Positions 42,071-50,295 of a DNA stretch of 64,000 bases are shown here, piece after piece. Both the position numbers and the translations under genes were made by a program. The stretch is from CAYNVS01 sp964400725 (GTDB taxonomy: Bacteria > Myxococcota_A > SURF-8 > CAYNVS01): contig CAYNVS010000013.1 of assembly GCA_964400725.1 (NCBI GenBank), forward strand, positions 1-64,000, written 5' to 3'. The notes under the pieces were generated by a model, which saw only the letters and a list, made by a program, of their open reading frames with translations, was not told the origin of the DNA and made no database searches. Numbering within the stretch: position 1 is the stretch's first letter; the number at the start of each line of letters is the position of its first letter.

Positions 42071-42970
42071 ATGTTGAAAGTAAAAACGATTATAAACGAA
42101 GAAAAATGCACGGGCTGCGGCCTTTGCGTCGCGGTTTGCCCTTCTCGGACGCTCAGCCTTATTAACGGCAAGGCTAAGGTAACGGGCAAATTCTCGCTCG
42201 GCTGCGACCACTGCGCCGCGGTTTGCCCGGCCAAGGCCATTACCGTCGGCTACGCAAAAAAAGAGACCGCCGAGTTCAATGCTTTCAAGGTTTCGCACAA
42301 ATGGACGCCTCCCGGAAAAAACGACCCGGCGGAACTTGCAAACCTTATGCTGTCCCGCCGTTCGTGCCGCAACTACAAAGACGAGCCCGTTCCGCGGGAA
42401 ACGCTCGAAGATTTGATTAAGTTCGCAATCGCCGCTCCGTCGGGATCTAACGCGCAGCTGTGGACTTTCGCAATCGCCCCCGACCGTAAATCGGTAATGG
42501 CCGCGGGCGAAAAGATGATGGGATTTTTTAAAAAACTTAACTCGCTGTCCGCAAATAAGGGCGCGCGAATCGTTTCCAAATTTTTTATGAAAGACGCGCT
42601 GGGAATTTATTACCGCGAATATTACGAGAGCGTAAAAGAGTCGATTGAGGAATACGAGCGAGGCGGAAGAGACAAACTTTTTCACGGAGCGCCCGCGCTT
42701 ATTTTCATCGGAAGCAAACCCGGCGCGTCCTGCCCCGTCGAGGACGCTCTTTTAGCGGCGCAAAATATCCTTCTTGGAGCTCACGCGCTTGGGCTTGGAA
42801 CTTGCCTTATCGGCTTTGCCGTGGAGGCTATAAAGAGAGACGCAGGGGTTAAAAAACACCTCAAACTGGCGCGCGGCGAGAAAATTCACGCCGTCGTCGC
42901 CGTTGGCTGGCCCGACGAAAAATATACGAGAATAGCTTACAGAAAACCCGTAACGCCTAGATATTTATAA
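42071..42970 (+). CDS. Nitroreductase family protein with N-terminal ferredoxin domain
   Basis: A 299-residue redox protein. The N-terminal 65 residues carry two ferredoxin motifs, CTGCGLCVAVCPSR and CDHCAAVCPAKAI, for two 4Fe-4S clusters. The rest is a flavin-dependent nitroreductase domain with MLSRRSCRNYKDEPVP, AAPSGSNAQLWTFAI (FMN binding) and LGLGTCLIGFA near the C-terminus. Such fusions reduce small aromatic or quinone-like substrates using ferredoxin-type electrons in anaerobes. Monocistronic; it converges with the thioesterase gene 20 bp away. Confidence 0.93.
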   Translation: MLKVKTIINEEKCTGCGLCVAVCPSRTLSLINGKAKVTGKFSLGCDHCAAVCPAKAITVGYAKKETAEFNAFKVSHKWTPPGKNDPAELANLMLSRRSCRNYKDEPVPRETLEDLIKFAIAAPSGSNAQLWTFAIAPDRKSVMAAGEKMMGFFKKLNSLSANKGARIVSKFFMKDALGIYYREYYESVKESIEEYERGGRDKLFHGAPALIFIGSKPGASCPVEDALLAAQNILLGAHALGLGTCLIGFAVEAIKRDAGVKKHLKLARGEKIHAVVAVGWPDEKYTRIAYRKPVTPRYL

Positions 42971-42990
42971 ACTTATTTAGGCGGAAGAAT

Positions 42991-43401
42991 TTAGACGGAG
43001 TATTTTTCAATCGCGTCGCGGAAAAATTGAGGAATTGGCGTTTTGACGCCTTTATCGTGATCGAAGCATACCATAACGACTTTTCCCTTCGCGGCGAGCG
43101 ACCCGTTTTTTGCGCCGTAAAGCTCGTAAACGAAAGTAAAACTGGTCGTCTTAATATCGGCTACTCCCATTGTAACGACGCATCTGTCGTCGTATTTAAG
43201 CGGAGCTTTAAAGTCCAATTCCGAATGAGCGACCACGTACGGGAAGTCTATTTTCGCGTCGCCCGTCAGCGAGCCCTTTACCGCAAGCATGAAACGAACT
43301 CGCGCCTGCTCCAAAAAGCGGTAATAGGCGACGTTGTTAAGGTGCCCAAGCGCGTCAACGTCGCCAAAACGTATCTCCAGTTCGAGTTTAAATGGAAGCA
43401 T
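42991..43401 (-). CDS. Acyl-CoA thioesterase (4HBT / YbgC-like hot-dog fold)
   Basis: A 136-residue hot-dog fold protein. It begins with the family signature IRFGDVDALGHLNNVAYYRFLEQARVRF, where Asp16 (GDVD) and the HxxN region form the active site in 4-hydroxybenzoyl-CoA thioesterase relatives, followed by VAHSELDFKAPLKYDD. Members hydrolyse acyl-CoAs; the acyl group is not predictable here. Last gene of the leftward ribH-nusB operon. Confidence 0.9.
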   Translation of the reverse strand: MLPFKLELEIRFGDVDALGHLNNVAYYRFLEQARVRFMLAVKGSLTGDAKIDFPYVVAHSELDFKAPLKYDDRCVVTMGVADIKTTSFTFVYELYGAKNGSLAAKGKVVMVCFDHDKGVKTPIPQFFRDAIEKYSV

Positions 43402-43431
43402 TTACAACCGTACGCGTTTTTTATATTGAGG

Positions 43432-43641
43432 TTAGTTTCCAGAACCGCCGCCGTCTTGCCTATTACGAGAAGAACGAGCCGCAGCTTTGGCGTCGGCGCG
43501 TTTTTTAAAATAATTCGCAACTTTTATATTAATTCCCGCGGCAAACCGGCCGAAAGGCTTTAGGTTGGCAAGGCCGAATATGGAGGCCGATACCGCGATG
43601 ATAACCCCGAGTTCGGCGGCGTTAGGCGTAAGCTCCGACAT
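43432..43641 (-). CDS. Small single-pass membrane protein, unknown
   Basis: A 69-residue protein. A weakly hydrophobic segment LGVIIAVSASIFGLANLKPF (about residues 11-30) could span or touch the membrane, followed by a basic tail rich in Lys, Arg and Ala. A weak GGCGGG site lies upstream, and it begins 2 bp after the stop of the M17-like gene, which supports its being real and cotranslated. No family recognised. Confidence 0.5.
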   Translation of the reverse strand: MSELTPNAAELGVIIAVSASIFGLANLKPFGRFAAGINIKVANYFKKRADAKAAARSSRNRQDGGGSGN

Positions 43642-43643
43642 GC

Positions 43644-44174
43644 TTAACCCGCCAGTTTCTGCCGCAAATATTCCATTTTCAGCGACATCTCCTTGAGGTT
43701 TGCGCCTTCCGGAAGGTAAAGAATCGCCTCGCCGTCTATTTTCGTCGCCAACTCGCTTATTATTAAGGCCAAGACGACGTCCGAACTTTTTGTATAGCAG
43801 TCTTCCTGTCTGCGAAAAGCGGGGGAGGAAAGAGCCACGCTGGCGGCCTTCATTTTGACCGCGGTTTCGCGAACGGCGCGAAACAGCGACGCGGCCTCGT
43901 TAGCCGAAAAAGCTTCGCGCCTGCCCGCGCCGACCAGAAGAAGTTTGTCTGCGCCCAGCCTGCCGTTAAGCGGATACAGCAATTTCTCGCCGGGATGACC
44001 TGAAAAAAAACCGGACATGAGCAGCCTGCTGAGCCGCCCGTGAAGACGCCAGTCCACAAAACCGCCGAGACCTTTGATTGGGCGCTCGTCCGAGAAAACG
44101 CCAAGAGTCAACAGTTCCGCGTTGAGATCGTCAAGCGGATAGAGCCCGTAGCTTCGGAGCGATATTTTTCCCAT
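43644..44174 (-). CDS. Stand-alone M17 peptidase N-terminal-like domain
   Basis: A 176-residue protein that looks like the N-terminal macro-type domain of leucyl aminopeptidase (M17) without the catalytic C-terminal domain: ELLTLGVFSDERPIKGLGGFVDWRLHGRLSRLL, LLYPLNGRLGADKLLLVGAGRREAF and FRAVRETAVKMKAASVALSSPAF match that domain's order of elements. No metal-binding peptidase motifs are present. It may bind a nucleotide or ADP-ribose-like ligand, but this is inference. Sits between nusB (10 bp) and the small membrane protein gene (2 bp). Confidence 0.75.
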   Translation of the reverse strand: MGKISLRSYGLYPLDDLNAELLTLGVFSDERPIKGLGGFVDWRLHGRLSRLLMSGFFSGHPGEKLLYPLNGRLGADKLLLVGAGRREAFSANEAASLFRAVRETAVKMKAASVALSSPAFRRQEDCYTKSSDVVLALIISELATKIDGEAILYLPEGANLKEMSLKMEYLRQKLAG

Positions 44175-44184
44175 CGGGCGGCGC

Positions 44185-44619
44185 TCACTCTTTTTTTATT
44201 TTTTTTGATATGTTGTCCAGTACGCCGTTAATGAAGGCGGACGAGTCTTCGCTGCCGAAAGTCTTTCCCAGTTCAATGGCTTCGTTTATTGTAACGCGCT
44301 TTGGAATGTCTTCGCAAAACAAAAGCTCAAAGACTCCGAGGCGCAGCACGTTTCTATCGACAATCGCCATTCTCGCCAATTTCCAATTTGTGCTTGCTTT
44401 TTGAATGGTCGAATCTATTTCGTCCTGACGCTCGTAAGCCCCTTTGACCAGACGTTCGCAGAACGCTCTAACGGCCGGGTCGGCGTCTTCCGCGTCTTCC
44501 GTTTCAAATTGAAACTCGTTGAACACCGCCGCCACCGCCGCTGCCGGCTGTATGGGGTTGATTTCGAGGGAGTATAACGCCTGCAAGGCGCAGATGCGGG
44601 CTATTCTTCTACGGCGCAT
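44185..44619 (-). CDS. nusB: Transcription antitermination factor NusB
   Basis: All-helical RNA-binding protein of 144 residues that works with NusE in rRNA antitermination. Signatures: RRIARICALQALYSLEIN at the N-terminus, ASTNWKLARMAIVDRNVLRLGVFELLF, and VTINEAIELGKTFGSEDSSAFINGVLD at the C-terminus. It follows ribH by 27 bp, the usual ribH-nusB order. Confidence 0.96.
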   Translation of the reverse strand: MRRRRIARICALQALYSLEINPIQPAAAVAAVFNEFQFETEDAEDADPAVRAFCERLVKGAYERQDEIDSTIQKASTNWKLARMAIVDRNVLRLGVFELLFCEDIPKRVTINEAIELGKTFGSEDSSAFINGVLDNISKKIKKE

Positions 44620-44646
44620 TTTAAAGAACCAATTCGTAAACTGCTG

Positions 44647-45144
44647 TTATAAGGATTGTATGCGTTTCTTCAAATCGCACATTTCGAGCGCCGCCACGAC
44701 CGTTTCCGCCCCTTTGTTTCCCATTTTTGAGCCGCTGCGCTCCAATGCCTGCTCTATCGAATCGCAGGTAAGAACGCCGAAGCCGACAGCCGTCGAGTAT
44801 TGAACGCTAAGCGTCGCGATTCCTTTGGCCATTTCCGACGCGACGTACTCGAAATGCGGAGTTCCGCCCCTGATTACGGCGCCAAGGCAGACGACGATGT
44901 CGAAAATTTTTTCCTGCGAATTTTTATGCAAAACGTCTTTCAATGCGGCGGGAATTTCCCACGATCCGGGGACCATGAAAACCGTAACGTCGGAGGCTTC
45001 GCCTCCGTGGCGCACAAACGAGTCTATAGCTCCCGAAACGAGACGCTCGACTATTAAATTGTTGAATCTGGCGGCGATAACTGCCAGCTTAAGCCCTTTA
45101 GCTTCAAGTTTTCCTTCTATTTTTCTGTAAGAACCTTCGCTCAT
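44647..45144 (-). CDS. ribH: 6,7-dimethyl-8-ribityllumazine synthase
   Basis: Penultimate enzyme of riboflavin synthesis; condenses the ribityl-pyrimidinedione with dihydroxybutanone phosphate. Signatures: LAVIAARFNNLIVERLVSGA, VPGSWEIPAAL, CLGAVIRGGTPHFEYVA with the catalytic His, and FGVLTCDSIEQALERSG. Length 165 is normal. The start has GGAGG 7 bp upstream. It is the first gene of a five-gene operon; the other riboflavin genes are not in the window. Confidence 0.97.
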   Translation of the reverse strand: MSEGSYRKIEGKLEAKGLKLAVIAARFNNLIVERLVSGAIDSFVRHGGEASDVTVFMVPGSWEIPAALKDVLHKNSQEKIFDIVVCLGAVIRGGTPHFEYVASEMAKGIATLSVQYSTAVGFGVLTCDSIEQALERSGSKMGNKGAETVVAALEMCDLKKRIQSL

Positions 45145-45372
45145 TTTTTGCCTCCGTAAAAACGATAGCAGTGTAGCATATGCGGCGGAGCGTGTAAAGA
45201 AAATGCAAATGCGAAGCGTTGATTATTTTTTAACGGCGAAAACCTAACATGTACAATTCTTGCGCCTTGGCGCGAGCTTTACTTTTTGAGTAAAAAAACT
45301 TGTTAAAAACGCCTTAAAGTAATATTTTATATCAATGTGGCAGCAACTTGTTTTTTGGAACGGTTACGCAAA

Positions 45373-46497
45373 ATGAGAATACGCAAAACATTTCAAAAAG
45401 AAAACGTCATTTATTTCCTAGCTTCCGCGCTCGCGGCGGCCGTTCTTTTAACCGGATGCCCGGCAAAAAGAATAGACCTTAAGTCGCCCTTTATGAAACA
45501 GATAGACATGCACATGGAGCTGGCTTACAAGAGCCTTTCCGAGGGCAACTATCCCGCGGCGGCGATGTCGGCCAAAAACGCGCTGGACGAAGCCAACAAA
45601 TACAATTCCATGGGCGCGACTAAAGGCGAAGCCGGAGACGACATAGACACGAACGAAATGACTAACCTGCGCGCAATCGCTCTTTTCTACATGGGCGACT
45701 ATAAATCGCTCGACGAAATAGACGCGACCTTCAAATCAAAAGCGCTCTCAACCCCTACGATATATAAACTAGGGCTTTATTTCAGTTATGTTTGGACGTA
45801 CGATATTAAGCAGACCAACGTTAAAATAGACGAAACGCTGAGCATAATAAACCAAGCCGCTCCCGAAGCCGCGCTTTACAACTTCGTAGCGGCTTACGCG
45901 TCTTTATTCATGGGCGATTTCGATAACGCAAAAAAGCGCGCCGCGGCGGCGGCCGAACTGTCGGCAAAATGGCCGAAGCTCTTCGTTAAGGAATTCGCCG
46001 ACAAACTGGAAACTCTCAATCAAACAATCGAACTTGGGGAGCCCGGACTGGTATGTATGGCGCTGTGCCGCGGGCAGGTAAAATGCCCGTCCGGAGAATC
46101 GGACTGCGCTAAAAAATGCGTGGCGGAAGCTCTTAATTACAACCTGCTTCGCAAAAAGGCTCTCAAAACTATTCTAACCGAATGCCGCGCCGCCGAGTGC
46201 GGAACGCTGGAAAAATGCCTGAAAACGGCGCTTAACGAAGTTTCGTCCAATTTCACCGACAACGAAGCGGAGGCGATGGACAAAATCTGCCGCGATTTCT
46301 GCGAAGACAATATCAAATGCCTGATAATCGACGCCGAAATAGGAGCCTGCATAAACGGATGTCCCAAGGCGTTAGGCCCTTTAAACGAAAAAGGGCTCAA
46401 AGAGTTTAAAATCTGTTTTAAAGAAGCGGATTGCGAAAAAGCGAAAAAATGTTTTAAGGCGCTGTGGAAAATGCCCGTTCACGGCGAGTTTGAATAA
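45373..46497 (+). CDS. Lipoprotein with helical repeats and Cys-rich C-terminal half
   Basis: A 374-residue predicted lipoprotein: the signal ends in the lipobox LLTG-C. Residues about 30-210 are TPR-like helices (AYKSLSEGNYPAAAMSAKNALDEA; ASLFMGDFDNAKKRAAAAAELS). The C-terminal half has some 20 Cys, mostly as CxxxC or CxxxxC pairs (CMALCRGQVKC, CAKKC, CRAAECGTLEKC, CRDFCEDNIKC, CINGC, CFKEADCEKAKKC), suggesting several disulphide-linked helical hairpins. I chose ATG 45373 rather than GTG 45337 because the lipoprotein signal begins there. Function unknown. Confidence 0.7.
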   Translation: MRIRKTFQKENVIYFLASALAAAVLLTGCPAKRIDLKSPFMKQIDMHMELAYKSLSEGNYPAAAMSAKNALDEANKYNSMGATKGEAGDDIDTNEMTNLRAIALFYMGDYKSLDEIDATFKSKALSTPTIYKLGLYFSYVWTYDIKQTNVKIDETLSIINQAAPEAALYNFVAAYASLFMGDFDNAKKRAAAAAELSAKWPKLFVKEFADKLETLNQTIELGEPGLVCMALCRGQVKCPSGESDCAKKCVAEALNYNLLRKKALKTILTECRAAECGTLEKCLKTALNEVSSNFTDNEAEAMDKICRDFCEDNIKCLIIDAEIGACINGCPKALGPLNEKGLKEFKICFKEADCEKAKKCFKALWKMPVHGEFE

Positions 46498-46520
46498 ATT
46501 ATTCTGAAAACGGAACAAAA

Positions 46521-47201
46521 ATGCCGGCCCAACATATACTTCTTTTTCTGCTTGCAGCCATAACAAATCTGTTTCTTCTAGTCTTCGGCGGAGTAGATAT
46601 AGTTAATGTCAGCGAGCGTTTGGAAAGCGTGCGAAAAGACTCTCCGAAATCGGCGCTCGGAGAGCTCTCGCCTGTGAATACATCCAAAATAATAGTGCGC
46701 AAGGCGATGAGCCTTGGCGACGCGAAGTTCAAACTATACAGACTGCCAAAAGGTTCCGCGCCCAGCGACCTGATGGAAAACCACCTCCTAGGAACGGGAG
46801 CCGACTATCTTTCCACCACCGTAAACGCATCGACTTCGAGCGCGACGATTGAAAAACTTATCCAATTAACCGGCGACCCTCTTAGATTTCCAATTTTGGA
46901 ATGCAACGGCCTGTTCATCGTCGGCTACTCTCCCGATTTGCTCGACGACTACCTAAAAAAGTTTGAAGTCGCGCCCAAGGAAGGCGACAAAAAGAAGAAC
47001 GAAGGACCTGTCGAGATTAAAATCGAAGGCAAAACGATTATAAAAACCGAAGGCAAGCCCGAAGGCGGCGCGGACAAAACAAATACGGAAAAGAGCGGAA
47101 CGATAGAAATAAAGAAAGGCGCGGAAACCAACTCTCCGATTGAAATAAAAATAGAAGGCGCTCCCCCGCCTCCGCCGACCAAAAAAGGCGGCAATAAATA
47201 A
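46521..47201 (+). CDS. Membrane-anchored hypothetical protein with Lys/Glu repeats
   Basis: A 226-residue protein I do not recognise. The N-terminus ILLFLLAAITNLFLLVFGG is a signal peptide or membrane anchor. The middle (about 55-155) is a folded-looking domain with DAKFKLYRLPKGSAPSDLMENHLL and IVGYSPDLLDDYLKKF. The tail repeats (I/V)EIKIEGK-like units about three times and ends in a proline stretch before GGNK. It follows the Cys-rich lipoprotein gene by 23 bp and is probably cotranscribed. Confidence 0.6.
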   Translation: MPAQHILLFLLAAITNLFLLVFGGVDIVNVSERLESVRKDSPKSALGELSPVNTSKIIVRKAMSLGDAKFKLYRLPKGSAPSDLMENHLLGTGADYLSTTVNASTSSATIEKLIQLTGDPLRFPILECNGLFIVGYSPDLLDDYLKKFEVAPKEGDKKKNEGPVEIKIEGKTIIKTEGKPEGGADKTNTEKSGTIEIKKGAETNSPIEIKIEGAPPPPPTKKGGNK

Positions 47202-47228
47202 TATGCCGCGGCGCGTAATGTCGGCATA
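47202..47228. repeat. Inverted repeat after 46521-47201 (possible weak terminator)
   Basis: TATGCCG (47202-47208) and CGGCATA (47222-47228), perfect 7-bp arms with a 13-nt loop, directly after the stop codon. The T-tract is poor, so termination is uncertain. Confidence 0.35.
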
Positions 47229-47390
47229 ATTACTTATTTGTTCTCATAATGAGAACCGCAGCCTGCATATTGTTGACATTCAAAACTTCGTCGAATAGTT
47301 TCAAATAAAGAATAGTCAGCCGATTATGTTCTTTTCGGGGCCGGTAATGCAAATATTCGGCTTCATATATTTACGCGGCTTATATTTTTT

Positions 47391-48986
47391 ATGAGAAAAC
47401 ATTTAACCCTTAAAAAATCAAAGGGAAACTCGGTTAAGTCGGCTTTAACGGCAATCGCCGCTATGGCGGTTTTCTTCGCTTCTTGCAGCCAAAAAGAAGC
47501 GACTTGCCCATGTCAAAGCGGCTTCGGCGGCGAGAAACCGCAGGAGGGCTTTTCGCCGCGTTATAAAATAAACGGCATTACCGACGATGACGAAAGCGAA
47601 CAGCTGAAAAATCCGGTCGGTTCAGGATGGGATATTTCTCAATATCAAAACTACGACGACGAGGAAAACGACGCCGAAACTTTTTTAACCGACAACGCGG
47701 GCGAAGAGGAAAAAAAACGAGTCTTCGCGAAAATATCGGAAGAATACTCTTCTTACAGTATGAAAAAACGAATAAGAGCGGCCTATACATTCGCGCAGTT
47801 TCCTACCAAAGGACTGCCGTATTTGGAAGCGCTCGCCAAAGATAAAAATCTCGACGTGCGTCTTGCGGCCATCGAGGCGATGGGAGCCGTCGGAGAAACG
47901 GCGCTTGAAACACTCGCCGCTCATCTTAACGATCAAAATCCTCTTGTCCGAATGGTCGCGCTTGAAAGCGTCGGCCTGATTGGCGAAAAGGCTAAAAACC
48001 AGCTAATCAAAGCGGCTTCAATGCTGGAAGATAAAGACGAGCTAGTTGCCGCAGCAGCCTATTTTGCCCAGCGCGACATTAAAAGCAACGACGCCGTAAC
48101 CGATTCTATTTGGAACAGATTGGACGACTACTACTTCGTATTAAATCAAGATTTGCGGGAAATCAAGGACGAAAAGCGCAAGGCGGAAATCGCGCAGAAG
48201 TTTCTTAAAATTTCAAAGTTGTCCAACGCCGAAGATTTCGTCCTTAAAAACGCTTACGATTATAAAATTAAAGGAGTAAAGGAAAGCTATCTCCTCCGTC
48301 TGCATGATACCGCCGCAAGCCATTCTTCGGGGTATTACGTAATAGGTCTTTTTTTGCCGGGCGGCTCAAAAGCGCTTGCGCAAAAAGGAGCGATAGGTTT
48401 TTCGGAGGAATTCGACGATTTTGACATTTTCGGCGGGACTCTAACCGAAGAAGAAGAAAAAGAATTCGGAGGCAACAAATACTTTGAAGAAATCGACGAC
48501 CTCGGGTACGACAATCTGGAAGAAACGGATTCGTTCATTCCGATTCGGCGCGCCGAATTTCTTTGGCTTTTAAAAACTATTACCGTCGATAAAAACTACC
48601 CTCCTCTGTTGTATATTTTCGCCGGATTTTTAAACAAAGGTTATTTCGGAGGCAACAACTCCGTTTATCGTTTGCAAAACGGATATTTCGACCGCATTTT
48701 CAACGACAGAATTCACGTAAGCTCAAGCTGTTATATTAACGCCGTGAACGAGGACAGCCGAATTTACTTTTACGACGTCGATAAGGACGGCGTAAAAGAG
48801 TTAATTATTACCTACATAACAACAAACGCAAGCAAACAGATTGCGCCGGACGACTTCTCCGGCGTTGACTGCCGGATAGACAAACGCGCGATACGCCACG
48901 ACGTTTATCTTTACGATTCGCTGCGAGGAGAATACCGCGACGTTTACTATTTCTGCCAATTGCTGAAAGGCAGTTATTGCCGCTAG
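47391..48986 (+). CDS. HEAT-repeat lipoprotein
   Basis: A 531-residue predicted lipoprotein (lipobox FAS-C near residue 35). Residues about 120-235 contain HEAT/PBS-lyase-like repeats: KDKNLDVRLAAIEAMGAVGE, NDQNPLVRMVALESVGLIGE and EDKDELVAAAAYFAQRDI. A large C-terminal part (about 330-531) rich in Tyr, Asp and Phe has an EF-hand-like YDVDKDGVKELIITY stretch of the VCBS/FG-GAP type. No Shine-Dalgarno site is visible before the ATG; TATATT lies 4 bp upstream of it. The role is unknown; probably protein binding at the envelope. Confidence 0.75.
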   Translation: MRKHLTLKKSKGNSVKSALTAIAAMAVFFASCSQKEATCPCQSGFGGEKPQEGFSPRYKINGITDDDESEQLKNPVGSGWDISQYQNYDDEENDAETFLTDNAGEEEKKRVFAKISEEYSSYSMKKRIRAAYTFAQFPTKGLPYLEALAKDKNLDVRLAAIEAMGAVGETALETLAAHLNDQNPLVRMVALESVGLIGEKAKNQLIKAASMLEDKDELVAAAAYFAQRDIKSNDAVTDSIWNRLDDYYFVLNQDLREIKDEKRKAEIAQKFLKISKLSNAEDFVLKNAYDYKIKGVKESYLLRLHDTAASHSSGYYVIGLFLPGGSKALAQKGAIGFSEEFDDFDIFGGTLTEEEEKEFGGNKYFEEIDDLGYDNLEETDSFIPIRRAEFLWLLKTITVDKNYPPLLYIFAGFLNKGYFGGNNSVYRLQNGYFDRIFNDRIHVSSSCYINAVNEDSRIYFYDVDKDGVKELIITYITTNASKQIAPDDFSGVDCRIDKRAIRHDVYLYDSLRGEYRDVYYFCQLLKGSYCR

Positions 48987-49164
48987 AAACGCCCTTCCGC
49001 GCTTAGCTCGGCTCAAATTCCCGCAATTCCATAGAAATTTAATAATTTATTGTTAGGCCGCGTCTTGACACATCTTTCGAGGCGCTTAATTTGATGGTTG
49101 TCAATATTAGTTCTTTGAATTGATAGTATTAGCAACTTTATTAGAAACGTTAAAGGAGAAGGCC

Positions 49165-49839
49165 ATGTTTTTACAGGAAGAAGACAGGAAAAGGTTAGCG
49201 GAAGATTTTAATAAAATGACTAACAACGTGAGGATTATTTTCTTCGATCAGAAAATAAATTGCCAGTACTGCGGCGACGCGAAACAACTGCTGCAAGAAG
49301 TCGCGTCGCTGTCGGATAAAATTACTCTGGAAGAGGCGAGCCTTTTGCTGGACGCAACAAAAGCGGCCAAGTACGGCGTTGACAAGGCTCCGGCGATAGT
49401 CGTAACAGACGAGGCGGGCTCAGATTCGGGAGTAATTTTCTCCGGCATTCCGGCGGGCTACGAATTCATGTCTCTCATCGGAGCTATATTCGATAGAGGC
49501 GCGGGGACTACCGGCTTATCGGCCAAAACGCAGGAAGAGGTTAAAAACATCGACTCCGACGTGCGCATTCAGGTCTTCGTAACGCCCGGATGCCCCTACT
49601 GCTACAACGCTGTGCGCGCCGCTCATCAAATGGCGTTCCTCAACCCTAAAATCAAGGCGGAAATGGTTGAGGCGACCGAGTTCCCCGAACTTTCCAACAA
49701 ATATCGGGTAATGGCGGTGCCCAAAACCGTAATAAACGGAAAACACAGCTTCGAGGGAGCGTATCCGGAAGCGCGCTTTTTGCAGGAAGTAAAAAAAGCC
49801 GTCGCAAGCGTCGGCGCTACAGGCGCAACGGCGAATTAA
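49165..49839 (+). CDS. Protein disulfide oxidoreductase (PDO-like, tandem glutaredoxin folds)
   Basis: A 224-residue protein with two thioredoxin-type folds, each with a redox motif: CQYC (33, 36) in the first and CPYC (143, 146) in the second, where VFVTPGCPYCYNA and VPKTVINGK (cis-Pro loop) are typical. This is the layout of PDO, common in thermophiles and anaerobes. The start ATG 49165 has AAGGAG 8 bp upstream, better than a TTG-type start 45 bp earlier. It is followed by a thioredoxin gene 51 bp away. It probably acts in cytoplasmic thiol redox, perhaps as electron donor in place of thioredoxin reductase partners. Confidence 0.9.
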   Translation: MFLQEEDRKRLAEDFNKMTNNVRIIFFDQKINCQYCGDAKQLLQEVASLSDKITLEEASLLLDATKAAKYGVDKAPAIVVTDEAGSDSGVIFSGIPAGYEFMSLIGAIFDRGAGTTGLSAKTQEEVKNIDSDVRIQVFVTPGCPYCYNAVRAAHQMAFLNPKIKAEMVEATEFPELSNKYRVMAVPKTVINGKHSFEGAYPEARFLQEVKKAVASVGATGATAN

Positions 49840-49890
49840 TTGCGGCGCAAATATAAATAATTAGTTTTATACTTTGAAAGCGAGGCTCTC

Positions 49891-50286
49891 ATGGGCATAT
49901 TGGAAGCGTTAGGATTAAAAAGCGAACCGAAAAAAGACCCCGTTCACGTAACGGACGACAACTACAAATCCGAAGTTTTGAACAGCGACCTTCCCGTCCT
50001 GCTTGACGTATGGAGTTTCGGCTGCGCGCCGTGCGTCGCGCTGGCTCCGACTATGATGAAGCTCGCCGCTAAATACGACGGCAAGGTTAAAGTAGCGGAA
50101 ATAAACGCCGGACAAAATCCCGTTACTATGGGCAAGCTGAACGTGCGCGGAACGCCGACGGTTGTGGTTTTTAAAAAAGGAAAAATCATCGGCAGCGTCG
50201 TCGGAATGCGCGGCCAGTCGTATTACGAAGAAATGATAGAAGCCGAGCTTCTGCAAAAGCCGGCGGAAGCCGAAAACAGAGTCTAA
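49891..50286 (+). CDS. Thioredoxin-fold protein (active site CAPC)
   Basis: A 131-residue thioredoxin with a 25-residue N-terminal extension. The active site reads WSFGCAPCVALAP (Cys45, Cys48), where the canonical form is WAxWCGPC; the cis-Pro loop VRGTPTVVVFKKGK is intact. The Gly-to-Ala change in the CxxC and the loss of the second Trp should shift its redox potential. It follows the PDO-like gene with its own GAAAGCGAGG site. It converges with the C25 lipoprotein gene. No thioredoxin reductase is in the window. Confidence 0.9.
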   Translation: MGILEALGLKSEPKKDPVHVTDDNYKSEVLNSDLPVLLDVWSFGCAPCVALAPTMMKLAAKYDGKVKVAEINAGQNPVTMGKLNVRGTPTVVVFKKGKIIGSVVGMRGQSYYEEMIEAELLQKPAEAENRV

Positions 50287-50295
50287 TTGCGAAGC

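Noticed and set aside
42023..42685. A 220-codon open frame on the minus strand
   Set aside because: It lies opposite the clear ferredoxin-nitroreductase gene at 42071-42970 and has low-complexity, basic content.
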